This document shows positions 44,556 to 53,531 of a stretch of 59,149 nucleotides of DNA, in pieces. Within the stretch, counting starts at the first letter, position 1, and each line of letters opens with the position of its first letter. The stretch is from DYRG01 sp041161065 (GTDB lineage Bacteria > Pseudomonadota > Gammaproteobacteria > Beggiatoales > Beggiatoaceae), in contig JBEAVE010000035.1 in NCBI GenBank assembly GCA_041161065.1, positions 1-59,149 of the forward strand. Reading direction: 5' to 3'. Both the position numbers and the translations under genes were made by a program. The notes below the pieces were generated by a model, which searched no databases, had not been told where the DNA came from, and was given only the letters and a program-made list of their open reading frames with translations.

Positions 44556-45478
44556 TGTTAAAGTTCTTTTTGTCGCGTTTGTTAAGCACGTTAATTGTGG
44601 TGTTTGGCGTGATTACGTTGGTTTTCCTTTTAATTCATATCGTTCCGGGCGATCCGGTCGAGGTGATGTTAGGAGAATCTGCGCCGACGGCGGATCGAGA
44701 AATGTTGAGGAAAAATTTAGGCTTAGATCAACCTATTCTTGTGCAATTTCAACACTATATTACAAAGTTGGTGCAAGGAAATTTGGGTGAATCGTTGCAT
44801 TCGCGGCGCGCGGTGACGGCAATTTTAGCCGAACGATTGCCGTCGACGGCGATTTTAGCGGTGGCGGGTTTGGGGACGGCGTTGCTGATTGCGTTGCCGC
44901 TGGGCGCATTAGCCGCGATGAAACAGCACACTTTCTGGGATCGGGGCGCGATGACCTTTGCATTATTGGGGATTTCAATTCCGCATTTTTGGTTTGGACC
45001 ATTGTTAATTCTCGTTTTTTCATTGTGGTTGGGGTGGTTTCCCGTCAGCGGTCAAGATCAACCTTTGTCGTTGATTTTGCCCGCATTAACGTTGGGAACG
45101 GCATTGGCTGCCATTTTATCTCGAATGACCCGCGCTGTTTTATTAGAAGTTTTGAATGAAGATTACATAAGAACCGCGAGAGCAAAAGGGTTATCTGAAA
45201 CCGCTATTGTTTTATTTCACGCATTAAAGAACGCCGCCTTGCCAATTCTAACTTTATTGGGATTACAACTCGGTGCATTATTAGGTGGTGCAGTGATTAC
45301 AGAAATCATTTTTGGATTACCCGGAATCGGTTACACCTTAGTAGAAGCAATCCAACGCCGTGATTATCCCGTTGTTCAAGGCTGCGTTTTAATCGTAAGT
45401 TTAAGTTATGTAGTCATTAATACCATGACCGATTTATTATACGGTTGGTTTGATCCCCGCATTCGTTTGCAATCATAA
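44555..45478 (+). CDS. ABC transporter permease, DppB/OppB/NikB family
   Basis: 307-residue inner-membrane permease for peptides or nickel. Typical features: HIVPGDPVEVMLGESAPTAD at the N-terminus, six helices, and the coupling EAA loop EDYIRTARAKGLSETAIVLF. The ATG at 44555 overlaps the tgt stop by one base (TAATG). No second permease, ATPase or binding-protein gene follows, so its partners must lie elsewhere and the substrate is unknown. Confidence 0.88.
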   Translation: MLKFFLSRLLSTLIVVFGVITLVFLLIHIVPGDPVEVMLGESAPTADREMLRKNLGLDQPILVQFQHYITKLVQGNLGESLHSRRAVTAILAERLPSTAILAVAGLGTALLIALPLGALAAMKQHTFWDRGAMTFALLGISIPHFWFGPLLILVFSLWLGWFPVSGQDQPLSLILPALTLGTALAAILSRMTRAVLLEVLNEDYIRTARAKGLSETAIVLFHALKNAALPILTLLGLQLGALLGGAVITEIIFGLPGIGYTLVEAIQRRDYPVVQGCVLIVSLSYVVINTMTDLLYGWFDPRIRLQS

Positions 45479-45525
45479 GAGAAATGCGCCACTACCGAAA
45501 GTTTTGATGAAAAAGGAAACAAAAA

Positions 45526-45726
45526 ATGACAGTTGCTGAATTTGAACATTGGTCGCTTATTTTGGGATTGGGCGGATTGATTTTGTTTATGTTTTTTATC
45601 ATTTATGATTTAGCCAAACAAGCCAACGCCGGCAAATGGGCATACATCACCTTGTTTTTAGTTTTAGGGTTAGGAATGGGCGGTTTTATTATCAAAGAAG
45701 TGATTATTTTTATGATGAAGAAATAG
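45526..45726 (+). CDS. DUF2788 family small membrane protein
   Basis: 66 residues, two hydrophobic helices: WSLILGLGGLILFMFFIIYD and WAYITLFLVLGLGMGGFIIK, separated by LAKQANAGK. This pattern is that of the DUF2788 family seen in gammaproteobacteria, whose role is unknown. AAAGGAAAC upstream is a reasonable ribosome binding site. Confidence 0.75.
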   Translation: MTVAEFEHWSLILGLGGLILFMFFIIYDLAKQANAGKWAYITLFLVLGLGMGGFIIKEVIIFMMKK

Positions 45727-45906
45727 GTAGGAATTAAAACCCTAAAGAGGGAATCGTATCTGTCGAGGTGATTTATCAATAAATGCTAATGTGCTGATAT
45801 TTGAAAGGCAAAGTTAAGGTTTAACAAATTTTGAGCATCATATATAAATTTAATGGTGTTATACTAAAAGACTATTTTATATCACACGACTGCTACGAGT
45901 ATTGGT

Positions 45907-48798
45907 ATGACGCAACCTAGTTCTCATTTGTTTAACGCTGCTTTTGTAGATGGCTTGTACGAAGCATTTTTGGAAAATCCCGCGCAAGTCAGTCCCGATT
46001 GGCGCAACTATTTTGAACAACTTCAGGCACAAGAAGCCGCCCAAGATGTTCCCCATTTACCGATTTTAGAGAGCTATCGCCGCCGCGGAAACGGGGCAAA
46101 TCAAGATTGGACAGCCTCTCCCGATGTATTACCCCCCGCCATGCTGTACGCCCCGCCCCAACCCTTTTCATACGCACCCGCGCCCGCCGCTCCCTTACCG
46201 CAAGGCATGGTCAGCCGCAATGACGTTGAAAAACAAAACGCGGTGTTGCGATTGATTAACTATTATCGGGTTCGCGGACACGAAGTCGCCAAACTCGACC
46301 CCATTCGCATGAGAAAAACCCCGCGCGTCCAAGATTTAGACCCCGCCTTTCACGGCTTAAATCAAGCGGATATGGATCGGGTGTTTAATTGCGGGTCGTT
46401 TTTTGGTTTCAAAGAAGGCAAATTACGCGACATTATTAGCGTCTTAGAAAAGATTTATTGCGGATCGATTGGCGCAGAATATATGCACATTATCGATACC
46501 CATAAGAAACGCTGGATTCAAAAACGTATTGAAACGCGCTTAGCACAAGGTAATTTGAGCTTCGACGCGGGCATTAAAAAGAATATTTTAGAACGATTGG
46601 TCGCTTCGGAAGGCATAGAAACCTATTTGCATACCCAATATGTCGGGCAAAAACGTTTCTCATTGGAAGGGGGAGAAAGTTTAATCCCGCTGTTAGATGA
46701 AGTCGTACAAAGTGGCGGCAAACACGGCGTTAAGGAAATGGTCATTGGTATGGCGCATCGCGGACGTTTGAATGTGTTAGTGAACGTGATGGGAAAAGCG
46801 ACCAAAGATTTATTTCTCGAATTTGAAGGAAAAATTGGCGACAGAAATAATGGATCGGGCGATGTCAAATATCATCAAGGCTATTCTTCCGAAGTGATGA
46901 CCCCGGGTGGACCCGTGCATTTGGCGTTGGCGTTTAATCCGTCGCATTTGGAAATCATTAATCCGGTCGTCGAAGGATCGGTGCGCGCGCGCCAAGAACG
47001 TCGTCACGACAAAGATCACAACCAAGTGTTGCCAATTTTAATTCATGGCGATGCGGCGTTTGCGGGTCAAGGCGTGGTGATGGAAACCTTAAACCTTTCT
47101 CAAACCAGAGGTTACAAAACAGGCGGCACATTACACATCGTTATTAATAATCAAATCGGTTTTACAACGAGCGAACCTTTTGAAGCGCGGTCGACCTTGC
47201 ATTGCACCGACATTGCCAAATTGGTTCAAGCCCCGATTTTCCATGTCAATGGTGATGATCCCGAAGCGGTGGTTTATGTGGCGAAATTAGCTCTCGATTA
47301 CCGCATGAAATTCAATCAAGACGTGGTCATCGATATGGTTTGCTATCGCCGTCACGGACACAACGAAACCGACGAACCCTTTGCAACTCAACCGATTATG
47401 TATTCACACATTTCAAAACACGCGACCCCGCCCGTTTTGTACGCGCAACGGTTGGTGGAAGAAAAAGTGATTTCTCAGCCCGATTACGAGCAAATGGTGC
47501 AAAACTACCGCGCTTCCCTCAAAGCCCGCGAAATGGTCACGCCGCGCAAATTGGATAAATTCGAATTTGGAGTCAATTGGAAACCCTATATCGGTAAAAA
47601 ATGGACGGAATCTTGTGATACCTCCTTGAATATAGAGACTATTAATCGTTTATCCGCGCGCTTGACAATGTACCCCGACGATTATCAATTGCATCGCACT
47701 GTCGAACGGATCATGTTGAATCGCAAAGAAATGGCAGCGGGTAATTTGCCGATGGATTGGGGATTTGCCGAAACCTTAGCGTATGCGAGTTTATTGGAAA
47801 TGGGCTATCCCGTGCGGTTGTCGGGACAAGATTGCGGGCGCGGCACTTTCGCTCATCGTCACGCCGTCTTGCATAACCAATTGAAACGCGGCACTTATTT
47901 GCCTTTACAACACTTATCTCCCTCACAAGCTCCGTTTTTGGTGATCAATTCGTTGTTGTCCGAAGAAGCGGTGCTGGGGTTTGAATTTGGCTATGCGTCG
48001 TCCGAACCGGATTCGTTGGTAATTTGGGAAGCACAATTTGGCGATTTTGCAAACGGCGCGCAGGTGGTGTTCGATCAATTCATCAGCTCGTCCGAATCAA
48101 AATGGCAACGTTTATGCGGACTTGTGGTGTATTTGCCGCACGGTTACGATGGTCAAGGTCCCGAGCATTCGTCCGCCCGTTTAGAGCGTTATTTGCAATT
48201 GTGCGCCGAAGACAATATGCAGGTTTGTGTGCCGAGCACGCCCGCGCAGTTTTTCCATATGATTCGCCGCCAAATGATCCGCAATTATCGTAAGCCCTTG
48301 ATTGTAATGACTCCCAAGAGTTTGTTGCGCGACAAACGATCGGTGTCGAGTTTGCAGGATTTAACCGACGGTCAATTCAATAACATCATCGACGACGCGG
48401 ATATTCAAAACCCCCAAACCGTCAAACGGGTATTGCTTTGCGCGGGTCAGGTTTATTACAAATTGGTCGACGCGCGCCGCGAAAGGGGCTTAGAACAAGA
48501 TGTGGCGATTATTCGCATCGAGCAACTATATCCGTTCCCCCGCGCCGCGATGGATCAGATTTTCAAAAAATATCAACACGTTACCCAATGGTTTTGGACG
48601 CAAGAAGAACCCCGCAATCAAGGCGCATGGCGGTTTGTGCGCGCACGGTTGATGGAAACCATGCACTTCCCTAATGATTTAACGGTCAGTTATGCGGGCA
48701 GATTGCCGTCTGCTTCACCTGCTGTGGGTTATTACAAAGTCCATCATGAGCAAGAAAAAGAACTGCTCAATCAAGCCTTTGATTTGGATTTCCAATAG
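45907..48798 (+). CDS. sucA: 2-oxoglutarate dehydrogenase E1 component
   Basis: Thiamine-diphosphate E1 of the 2-oxoglutarate dehydrogenase complex (TCA cycle), 963 residues. N-terminal E2-binding segment FVDGLYEAFLENPAQVSPDW; AHRGRLNVLVNVMGK; thiamine-diphosphate site GDAAFAGQGVVMETLNLSQ then IVINNQIGFT; C-terminal transketolase-like part with GFEFGYASSEPDSLVIWEAQ and the PHGYDGQGPEHSSARLERYL block. Its E2 partner sucB lies 416 bases downstream, with an antisense gene in between. Confidence 0.97.
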   Translation: MTQPSSHLFNAAFVDGLYEAFLENPAQVSPDWRNYFEQLQAQEAAQDVPHLPILESYRRRGNGANQDWTASPDVLPPAMLYAPPQPFSYAPAPAAPLPQGMVSRNDVEKQNAVLRLINYYRVRGHEVAKLDPIRMRKTPRVQDLDPAFHGLNQADMDRVFNCGSFFGFKEGKLRDIISVLEKIYCGSIGAEYMHIIDTHKKRWIQKRIETRLAQGNLSFDAGIKKNILERLVASEGIETYLHTQYVGQKRFSLEGGESLIPLLDEVVQSGGKHGVKEMVIGMAHRGRLNVLVNVMGKATKDLFLEFEGKIGDRNNGSGDVKYHQGYSSEVMTPGGPVHLALAFNPSHLEIINPVVEGSVRARQERRHDKDHNQVLPILIHGDAAFAGQGVVMETLNLSQTRGYKTGGTLHIVINNQIGFTTSEPFEARSTLHCTDIAKLVQAPIFHVNGDDPEAVVYVAKLALDYRMKFNQDVVIDMVCYRRHGHNETDEPFATQPIMYSHISKHATPPVLYAQRLVEEKVISQPDYEQMVQNYRASLKAREMVTPRKLDKFEFGVNWKPYIGKKWTESCDTSLNIETINRLSARLTMYPDDYQLHRTVERIMLNRKEMAAGNLPMDWGFAETLAYASLLEMGYPVRLSGQDCGRGTFAHRHAVLHNQLKRGTYLPLQHLSPSQAPFLVINSLLSEEAVLGFEFGYASSEPDSLVIWEAQFGDFANGAQVVFDQFISSSESKWQRLCGLVVYLPHGYDGQGPEHSSARLERYLQLCAEDNMQVCVPSTPAQFFHMIRRQMIRNYRKPLIVMTPKSLLRDKRSVSSLQDLTDGQFNNIIDDADIQNPQTVKRVLLCAGQVYYKLVDARRERGLEQDVAIIRIEQLYPFPRAAMDQIFKKYQHVTQWFWTQEEPRNQGAWRFVRARLMETMHFPNDLTVSYAGRLPSASPAVGYYKVHHEQEKELLNQAFDLDFQ

Positions 48799-48808
48799 TT
48801 GTGAAGTA

Positions 48809-49063
48809 TCAGGTTTCTTCTAAGGTGGGGGAGTTCAGAATGACAATGTTGGTCGGTGTGTCGTGAGGAAGGCTTTTTAGCAACTCGTCAAGGCGACCAA
48901 ACCGCTCTTTTATGTCATAAGCCACCAAAGAAGAACCGTAATTACTTGGGCTATTTGGATTTACCTCGTCCATGAGTGCAGACATTGCATCAGCATAGAA
49001 ATAAAAGCAGGATTTAAGTTCGTGAAAATCGTCGATTATTTGGACGTAAGATGGTTCATTCAT
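48809..49063 (-). CDS. Small acidic protein of unknown function between sucA and sucB
   Basis: 84 residues, no signal or membrane segment, acidic, with a C-terminal SPTLEET. AGAGGA lies eight bases before the ATG, which supports translation. No family was recognised. It sits on the opposite strand inside the sucA-sucB gap, 10 bases from the sucA stop, so it may be a late arrival in that operon. Confidence 0.55.
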   Translation of the reverse strand: MNEPSYVQIIDDFHELKSCFYFYADAMSALMDEVNPNSPSNYGSSLVAYDIKERFGRLDELLKSLPHDTPTNIVILNSPTLEET

Positions 49064-49214
49064 GGGTAGATTCCTCTTAGTAAGTGTATTTACTTAATGC
49101 TTATGGAATTGTAAATATCAAGTAACCTTTGTACGAGAAAATGACAATAATCTGTCTTCGCTTTGAAACGGTTAAATTTTTCACATTAATCAAAAGAACA
49201 AGGAGTTTCTTTGT

Positions 49215-50450
49215 ATGTCTTTAGTAGAAGTTAAAGTTCCGCAATTAGCCGAATCCATTTCTGAAGCCACCATTATGGTTTGGAACAAAGGCGCGGGAGA
49301 ATGGGTGAATGTTGATGAAAAGATCGTCGATATTGAAACCGATAAAGTGGTGTTAGAAGTCGTTGCGACTCAAGCGGGTCAATTACAGCAACCGCTCAAA
49401 AAAGTCGGCGAGTTGGTCAATAGCGATGAAGTGATCGGTTATATCGACACCGCCGCCACCGCTGGCGCATCAGCTCCCGCACCTGCTGCAACCCCCGCAC
49501 CCGCGCCTGTTGCTGCCCCTGCACCCGTTGCCGCTGAGCCCAAAACCGGTCCCGCTGTTCGCAAAATCACCGAAGAAAAAGGCATTTCTCCCGCGCAAGT
49601 GCCCCACGAAGGCGATCGCGTCACCAAAGCCGATGTGTTAGCGCACGTTCAAACGCAACAAGCCCCCGCGCCGATCATCGCTGCCCCGCCCGTCATTCAA
49701 CAAGCCGCGCCCAAACTCGTGCCATCGACCCCACTGCCCGACGCACAAGGTCGCAAACAAGAACGCGTTCCGATGACACGTCTACGCAAACGGGTGTCCG
49801 AGCGTTTATTGAGTGCCCAACACGAACACGCGCTTTTAACAACTTTCAATGAAATCAACATGAAACCCGCGATGGATTTGCGCTCAAAATACAAAGATCA
49901 ATTTGAGAAAATGCACGGCACGAAATTAGGTTTTATGTCGTTTTTTGTGAAAGCGGCGATTGCGGGATTGCAAAAATTCCCCATCATTAACGCCTCGACC
50001 GACGGCAATGACATTGTTTATCATGGATTTTATGATATTGGGATTGCGGTGAGTTCGCCGCGCGGATTGGTTGTCCCGATTTTGCGCGATGCCGATAAAA
50101 TGTCGTTTGCCAATGTGGAGAAAAGCATTGCAACTTTTGGAGCAAAAGCCCGCGATAATAAATTGGAACTCTCTGATTTAGAAGGCGGAACTTTCTCGAT
50201 TACAAACGGAGGAATTTTCGGTTCGATGATGTCCACGCCGATCTTAAATCCACCTCAAAGCGCAATTTTAGGCATGCACAATATTGTTGATCGTCCGATT
50301 GCGGAAAATGGTCAAGTCGTGATTCGCCCGATTATGTACGTTGCTTTAACCTATGATCATAGAATCATCGACGGTCGTGAAGCAGTTCAATTCCTCTTCA
50401 ACGTCAAACAATACCTCGAAGACCCACAACGCTTACTCCTTGATTTATAA
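49215..50450 (+). CDS. sucB: Dihydrolipoyllysine succinyltransferase, E2 of 2-oxoglutarate dehydrogenase
   Basis: 411 residues. Lipoyl domain with the modified lysine in DIETDKVVLEV, an Ala-Pro linker, E1/E3-binding domain (VRKITEEKGISPAQVPHEGD), a second linker, and the catalytic core ending YDHRIIDGREAVQFLFNVKQ with the active-site His and Asp. Start ATG at 49215 follows AAGGAGTTTC. No lpd follows; a terminator does. Confidence 0.96.
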   Translation: MSLVEVKVPQLAESISEATIMVWNKGAGEWVNVDEKIVDIETDKVVLEVVATQAGQLQQPLKKVGELVNSDEVIGYIDTAATAGASAPAPAATPAPAPVAAPAPVAAEPKTGPAVRKITEEKGISPAQVPHEGDRVTKADVLAHVQTQQAPAPIIAAPPVIQQAAPKLVPSTPLPDAQGRKQERVPMTRLRKRVSERLLSAQHEHALLTTFNEINMKPAMDLRSKYKDQFEKMHGTKLGFMSFFVKAAIAGLQKFPIINASTDGNDIVYHGFYDIGIAVSSPRGLVVPILRDADKMSFANVEKSIATFGAKARDNKLELSDLEGGTFSITNGGIFGSMMSTPILNPPQSAILGMHNIVDRPIAENGQVVIRPIMYVALTYDHRIIDGREAVQFLFNVKQYLEDPQRLLLDL

Positions 50451-50472
50451 ACTATTTTAACCACACAAAAAC

Positions 50473-50505
50473 GCCCTTTCAACTTAAATTGAGAGGGCTT
50501 TTTCT
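50473..50505 (+). terminator. Rho-independent terminator after sucB
   Basis: GCCCTTTCAA and TTGAGAGGGC form a ten-pair stem with one T-G pair and a six-base loop, followed by a five-T run then C and TTT. It ends the sucA-sucB transcript 22 bases after the stop. Confidence 0.85.
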
Positions 50506-50539
50506 TTGATTTAGAAATTGATTAAAAAAAGCAACTTTA

Positions 50540-50613
50540 AAATTTTCCTCTATTTTTCCCCTTATATCACCCATCTTTATTCTCTACTCACCATTATTAT
50601 ATGCACCATTACC
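50540..50613 (-). mobile_element. Remnant of an IS1-family left end
   Basis: Read on the minus strand it starts GGTAATGGTGCATATAATAA, 11 of the first 12 positions matching the ends at 120 and 58907, then AT-rich leader-like sequence ending AGAGGAAAAT. The transposase start is gone. A single IS end in the gap after sucB, so a decayed element; the rest of the gap up to the bfr terminator (50614-50818) holds no gene I can recognise. Confidence 0.6.
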
Positions 50614-50818
50614 ACAAATCATATTGAATTGAGAGGCTTAACCATACATTAAGACAGAGAACTCCCTGATTAGGAAGAAAAACTCTCTTTTAGTTCCTAA
50701 GAAACTTTCTCACCATCTCGCTTCTCTTGTTCATTTTATTCAACATTATTATTCTTCTCTTTCATTAACTAACCTCTTAATTTGAGCACTACCTAACTAT
50801 ACTCTGGTGAAGAGAAAT

Positions 50819-50847
50819 AAAAAAACGCTCCCACATATGGAGAGCGT
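50819..50847 (-). terminator. Rho-independent terminator of bfd-bfr
   Basis: ACGCTC and GAGCGT pair across an 11-base loop with extra CC/GG bases that may extend the stem; on the minus strand seven T follow. It lies 28 bases beyond the bfr stop. Confidence 0.8.
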
Positions 50848-50874
50848 CAAAAGGGGGTGATGGATAATTCGTTT

Positions 50875-51345
50875 TTAACTGTGCATTTGTTCTTGCAAAT
50901 AGTTTTGAATGCCCACTCTTTCAATCAAATCTAATTGGGTTTCTAACCAATCCACGTGTTCTTCTTCGGATTCTAAAATAGACACAAAAACTTCCCTAGA
51001 AACAAAGTCTTTACACGATTCACAATGCACAATCGCTTCACGCAATAAAGGAATCGCATCGTTTTCTAACGCCAAATCCGCTTCGAGCATTTCTTTAGGG
51101 TGTTCGCCAATCCGCACTTTGCCTAAATCTTGAAGATTGGGTAACCCTTCTAAAAACAAAATCCGTTCAATTAATTGATCAGCGTGTTTCATTTCATCGA
51201 TGGATTCGTGATGAACTTTATCGTTCAATTTCTTCAAACCCCAATTTTTAAACATTCGGGCGTGGAGAAAATATTGGTTAATCGCGGTTAATTCGTTTTT
51301 AAGGGCTTGATTGAGATATTTAATGACTTGTTCATTGCCTTTCAT
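50875..51345 (-). CDS. bfr: Bacterioferritin
   Basis: 156-residue haem-containing ferritin that stores iron in a 24-mer. Diiron ligands are in LKNELTAINQYF (Glu18), HHESIDEMKHADQLI (Glu and His) and ESEEEHVDWLETQL; Met52 in DEMKHA is the bridging haem ligand. Downstream of bfd by six bases, so storage and release genes are one operon. Confidence 0.96.
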   Translation of the reverse strand: MKGNEQVIKYLNQALKNELTAINQYFLHARMFKNWGLKKLNDKVHHESIDEMKHADQLIERILFLEGLPNLQDLGKVRIGEHPKEMLEADLALENDAIPLLREAIVHCESCKDFVSREVFVSILESEEEHVDWLETQLDLIERVGIQNYLQEQMHS

Positions 51346-51351
51346 CGACGT

Positions 51352-51540
51352 TTATCCTTGTCTGTTGTTTAATTCGGTGAGAGTGTTGCGCAAAATTTGG
51401 TGGGTTTCCTTGCCGCAGCGTCCGCACTGTTCGATCACGCCCAACTGCTGACATAATTGGCGCATCGACGTGCAATTGCCCGCACACACCGCGTCGCGAA
51501 TCTGGCGATCCGTCACGCCTTGACAGATACACACATACAT
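51352..51540 (-). CDS. bfd: Bacterioferritin-associated ferredoxin
   Basis: 62-residue [2Fe-2S] protein that reduces bacterioferritin to mobilise stored iron. Cysteines in MYVCICQGVT and EQCGRCGKE form the cluster-binding set. AGGAG seven bases before the ATG. First gene of bfd-bfr, with a Fur-like site about 70 bases upstream. Confidence 0.94.
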   Translation of the reverse strand: MYVCICQGVTDRQIRDAVCAGNCTSMRQLCQQLGVIEQCGRCGKETHQILRNTLTELNNRQG

Positions 51541-51609
51541 AGTAACTCCTTTAATACTTTACAAGTTCATTGCGCTAAAAAGATAAAATGTGATGGGAGA
51601 AACTATAAC

Positions 51610-51628
51610 GCAATTGAGAATCACTTGC
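51610..51628 (-). promoter_or_regulatory. Candidate Fur box for bfd-bfr
   Basis: GCAATTGAGAATCACTTGC is an imperfect palindrome with the GAGAATCA core usual in gammaproteobacterial Fur sites, matching the 19-base consensus at about 12 positions. Position 70 bases before the bfd start fits an iron-regulated promoter. Confidence 0.5.
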
Positions 51629-51654
51629 AACTAAAACTTTAAGGCAAAAAAGAC

Positions 51655-51682
51655 TTGACAGAAAATAGAGAAACGCTATAAT
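51655..51682 (+). promoter_or_regulatory. Sigma-70 promoter of the tRNA-Phe/tRNA-Lys unit
   Basis: TTGACA, 16 bases, then TATAAT: both hexamers match consensus. A GCGC-rich discriminator follows, typical of stringently controlled stable RNA promoters. The tRNA-Phe gene starts 18 bases after the -10. Confidence 0.85.
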
Positions 51683-51700
51683 GTGCGCTTTCTTAGCCGC

Positions 51701-51776
<76 letters not shown>

Positions 51777-51789
51777 TGAAAAATCTAGT

Positions 51790-51865
51790 GGGACGTTAGC
51801 TCAGTCGGTAGAGCAATGGACTTTTAATCCACGGGTCGCAGGTTCGATTCCTGCACGTCCCACCA
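51790..51865 (+). tRNA. tRNA-Lys (anticodon TTT)
   Basis: GGGACGT and ACGTCCC form the acceptor stem followed by A and CCA. The anticodon arm TGGACTTTTAATCCA carries TTT. 13 bases after tRNA-Phe, so the two share a transcript. No strong terminator was seen behind it. Confidence 0.97.
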
Positions 51866-51962
51866 CTTTCTCCAAGCATTTCCTTTCTATATTTTCATTT
51901 CAGAATTACCTCCGCACCAAACTATTTCTAAAATACCCCAAAACACGGGTGTTGTGCCGTTT

Positions 51963-53486
51963 TTAGGGAGCTCTTAGAATGTTAATGAGGGCGAGAGGAA
52001 AATCGTGTTTTTCCATGTCGTGGGTGGTTTTTTCAATCGGATACGTCAAACATTTGAAATGAACGCGGTGTTCTTCGCGGTCATAAATGGCGAATTGCGT
52101 GCCGATTTGGCGATTTCGGGGCTGTCCGACCGATCCCGGGCACACTAAGGCTTGTTGAAAGCGTTTCAAATCGAGGGTTGCTTCGAGGTAATGTTGATCG
52201 GGAATACCTGCTATTCGGGCATAAATGCCGGGTAAATGGGTATGTCCATGAAAACACAGATTAATTTTTCGTTCAACCAACACATCTAAATTACGTTCAT
52301 ACGTCATTTCATACACATAGGCATTAAAAAAAGTCGGATCGAGGGGTGATCCGTGAACCGCTAACCATTGATCATTCAATAACATAGGCGGTAAATCTAA
52401 TAACCATTGACGGTGTTCAGCAGTGACCTGTTGCAGATTCCATTTCAATGCCCATTGCGCGGTTTTTGAGAAGCCTTTGGTAAATTCCCCTGTCGCCAAT
52501 CCGTGATCGTGATTGCCTTTAATGATCACTAACCCACTGTTTTGTAAGCGTTCGATACATTGAGCGGGGTGCGGACCGTAACCCACCGTGTCGCCCAACA
52601 CCAATCCTTCGGAAATATTTTCCTGTTTGAGAAAGGCTAAAACGGTTTCTAGCGCGGGCAAATTGGAATGCACATCAGCTAATAAGGCAATGAATCGTTG
52701 ATTAATTTTAGGGGGTTTGGAGCGAGTTTGGGTTTGTCCGCGCATTAACGCATCGACTAAAGAAACTAATAAGGATTGTTTTGCATCGGGGATAAACAAA
52801 TTTCGTAAAAGTTCAGCTAAAACCGTAAGATACTGCTTTCCAAAAAAAGTCAAAATCAAATCCCGCAATTGTGCGCCGAGTTGTGCGCTGGTTTGGTCGG
52901 TCAGCCACCCCAATCCGCGCAAATAAACCCCCAACGCCTGCGCGCCCGACAAAAAACAATCCCAGTTGTACACATCATCGTCGAGATAATAAATCTGCCC
53001 GTCGCTCGCCAACCCAAAATTAGAAAGCCCTTCATCAAGCCGCAAATTGTGTTGGGTTGCAACGTTGAAATACATTCGCCAAATTTGATCAAACCAATCA
53101 AGGGGTTCGAGATTGTCTTGCGCCGTTTCGCCAAGCAACGTGTGCAGGGGTTTCAATAGCGGACAAATGTTTCCAATTAAGGGTTGATCGCCGTTATCGG
53201 GAATGGCGAGAAACCATGTTTTAGAAGGGATATGAACGTTTAATTGGCGTTCTTTTTCAAGGATTTGCTTGATCCATCGCGTGGCGGATTTCTCATCAAA
53301 ATTCAGTTCAGCCCGAATCTTCAAAATGTTATGATCATCGATGTGCAGGCGCGTATTTGGACGACCCGTGAACATTTGACCATGAACCAACGCGGTTTGC
53401 GGCAGTGAAAAGAGTCGCGCAATATCAGCGGCTTGATACGGCGACTCCCCCGACACTGCACCCATTAATGTAATGTTATACTGCAT
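51963..53486 (-). CDS. Predicted kinase-like domain fused to a calcineurin-type metallophosphoesterase
   Basis: 507 residues. The C-terminal half (about 264-507) is a complete metallophosphoesterase: LLADVHSN (Asp271, His273), LGDTVGYG (Asp299), KGNHDH (Asn325, His326), AVHGSP and FHGHTHLPG. The N-terminal half has no such motif but resembles an aminoglycoside-phosphotransferase or protein-kinase fold: NILKIR (Lys56) as ATP lysine, an acidic helix near Glu77-Glu79, LRLDEGLSNFG (Asp151 and Asn156, spaced as in HRDxxxxN) and YYLDDD (Asp169-171) in place of DFG. Kinase activity is inference from this pattern. The ATG at 53486 is preferred over 53510. Divergent from scpA, 45 bases apart. Confidence 0.75.
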   Translation of the reverse strand: MQYNITLMGAVSGESPYQAADIARLFSLPQTALVHGQMFTGRPNTRLHIDDHNILKIRAELNFDEKSATRWIKQILEKERQLNVHIPSKTWFLAIPDNGDQPLIGNICPLLKPLHTLLGETAQDNLEPLDWFDQIWRMYFNVATQHNLRLDEGLSNFGLASDGQIYYLDDDVYNWDCFLSGAQALGVYLRGLGWLTDQTSAQLGAQLRDLILTFFGKQYLTVLAELLRNLFIPDAKQSLLVSLVDALMRGQTQTRSKPPKINQRFIALLADVHSNLPALETVLAFLKQENISEGLVLGDTVGYGPHPAQCIERLQNSGLVIIKGNHDHGLATGEFTKGFSKTAQWALKWNLQQVTAEHRQWLLDLPPMLLNDQWLAVHGSPLDPTFFNAYVYEMTYERNLDVLVERKINLCFHGHTHLPGIYARIAGIPDQHYLEATLDLKRFQQALVCPGSVGQPRNRQIGTQFAIYDREEHRVHFKCLTYPIEKTTHDMEKHDFPLALINILRAP

Positions 53487-53531
53487 AATATGTTCTCGTT
53501 TTTTTCGCATTTTAACAGGATTTTAATCAAT

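Noticed and set aside
45484..45500. CCACTACCGAAAG after the permease gene as another IS end
   Set aside because: Only eight bases match the terminal repeat core; the similarity to 15829-15845 continues a little but no second end or element is visible.
51900..51962. Weak hairpin (CACGG...CCGTTTTT) between tRNA-Lys and the fusion gene as a terminator
   Set aside because: The stem is only about four to five pairs and imperfect on either strand, so I could not support it.
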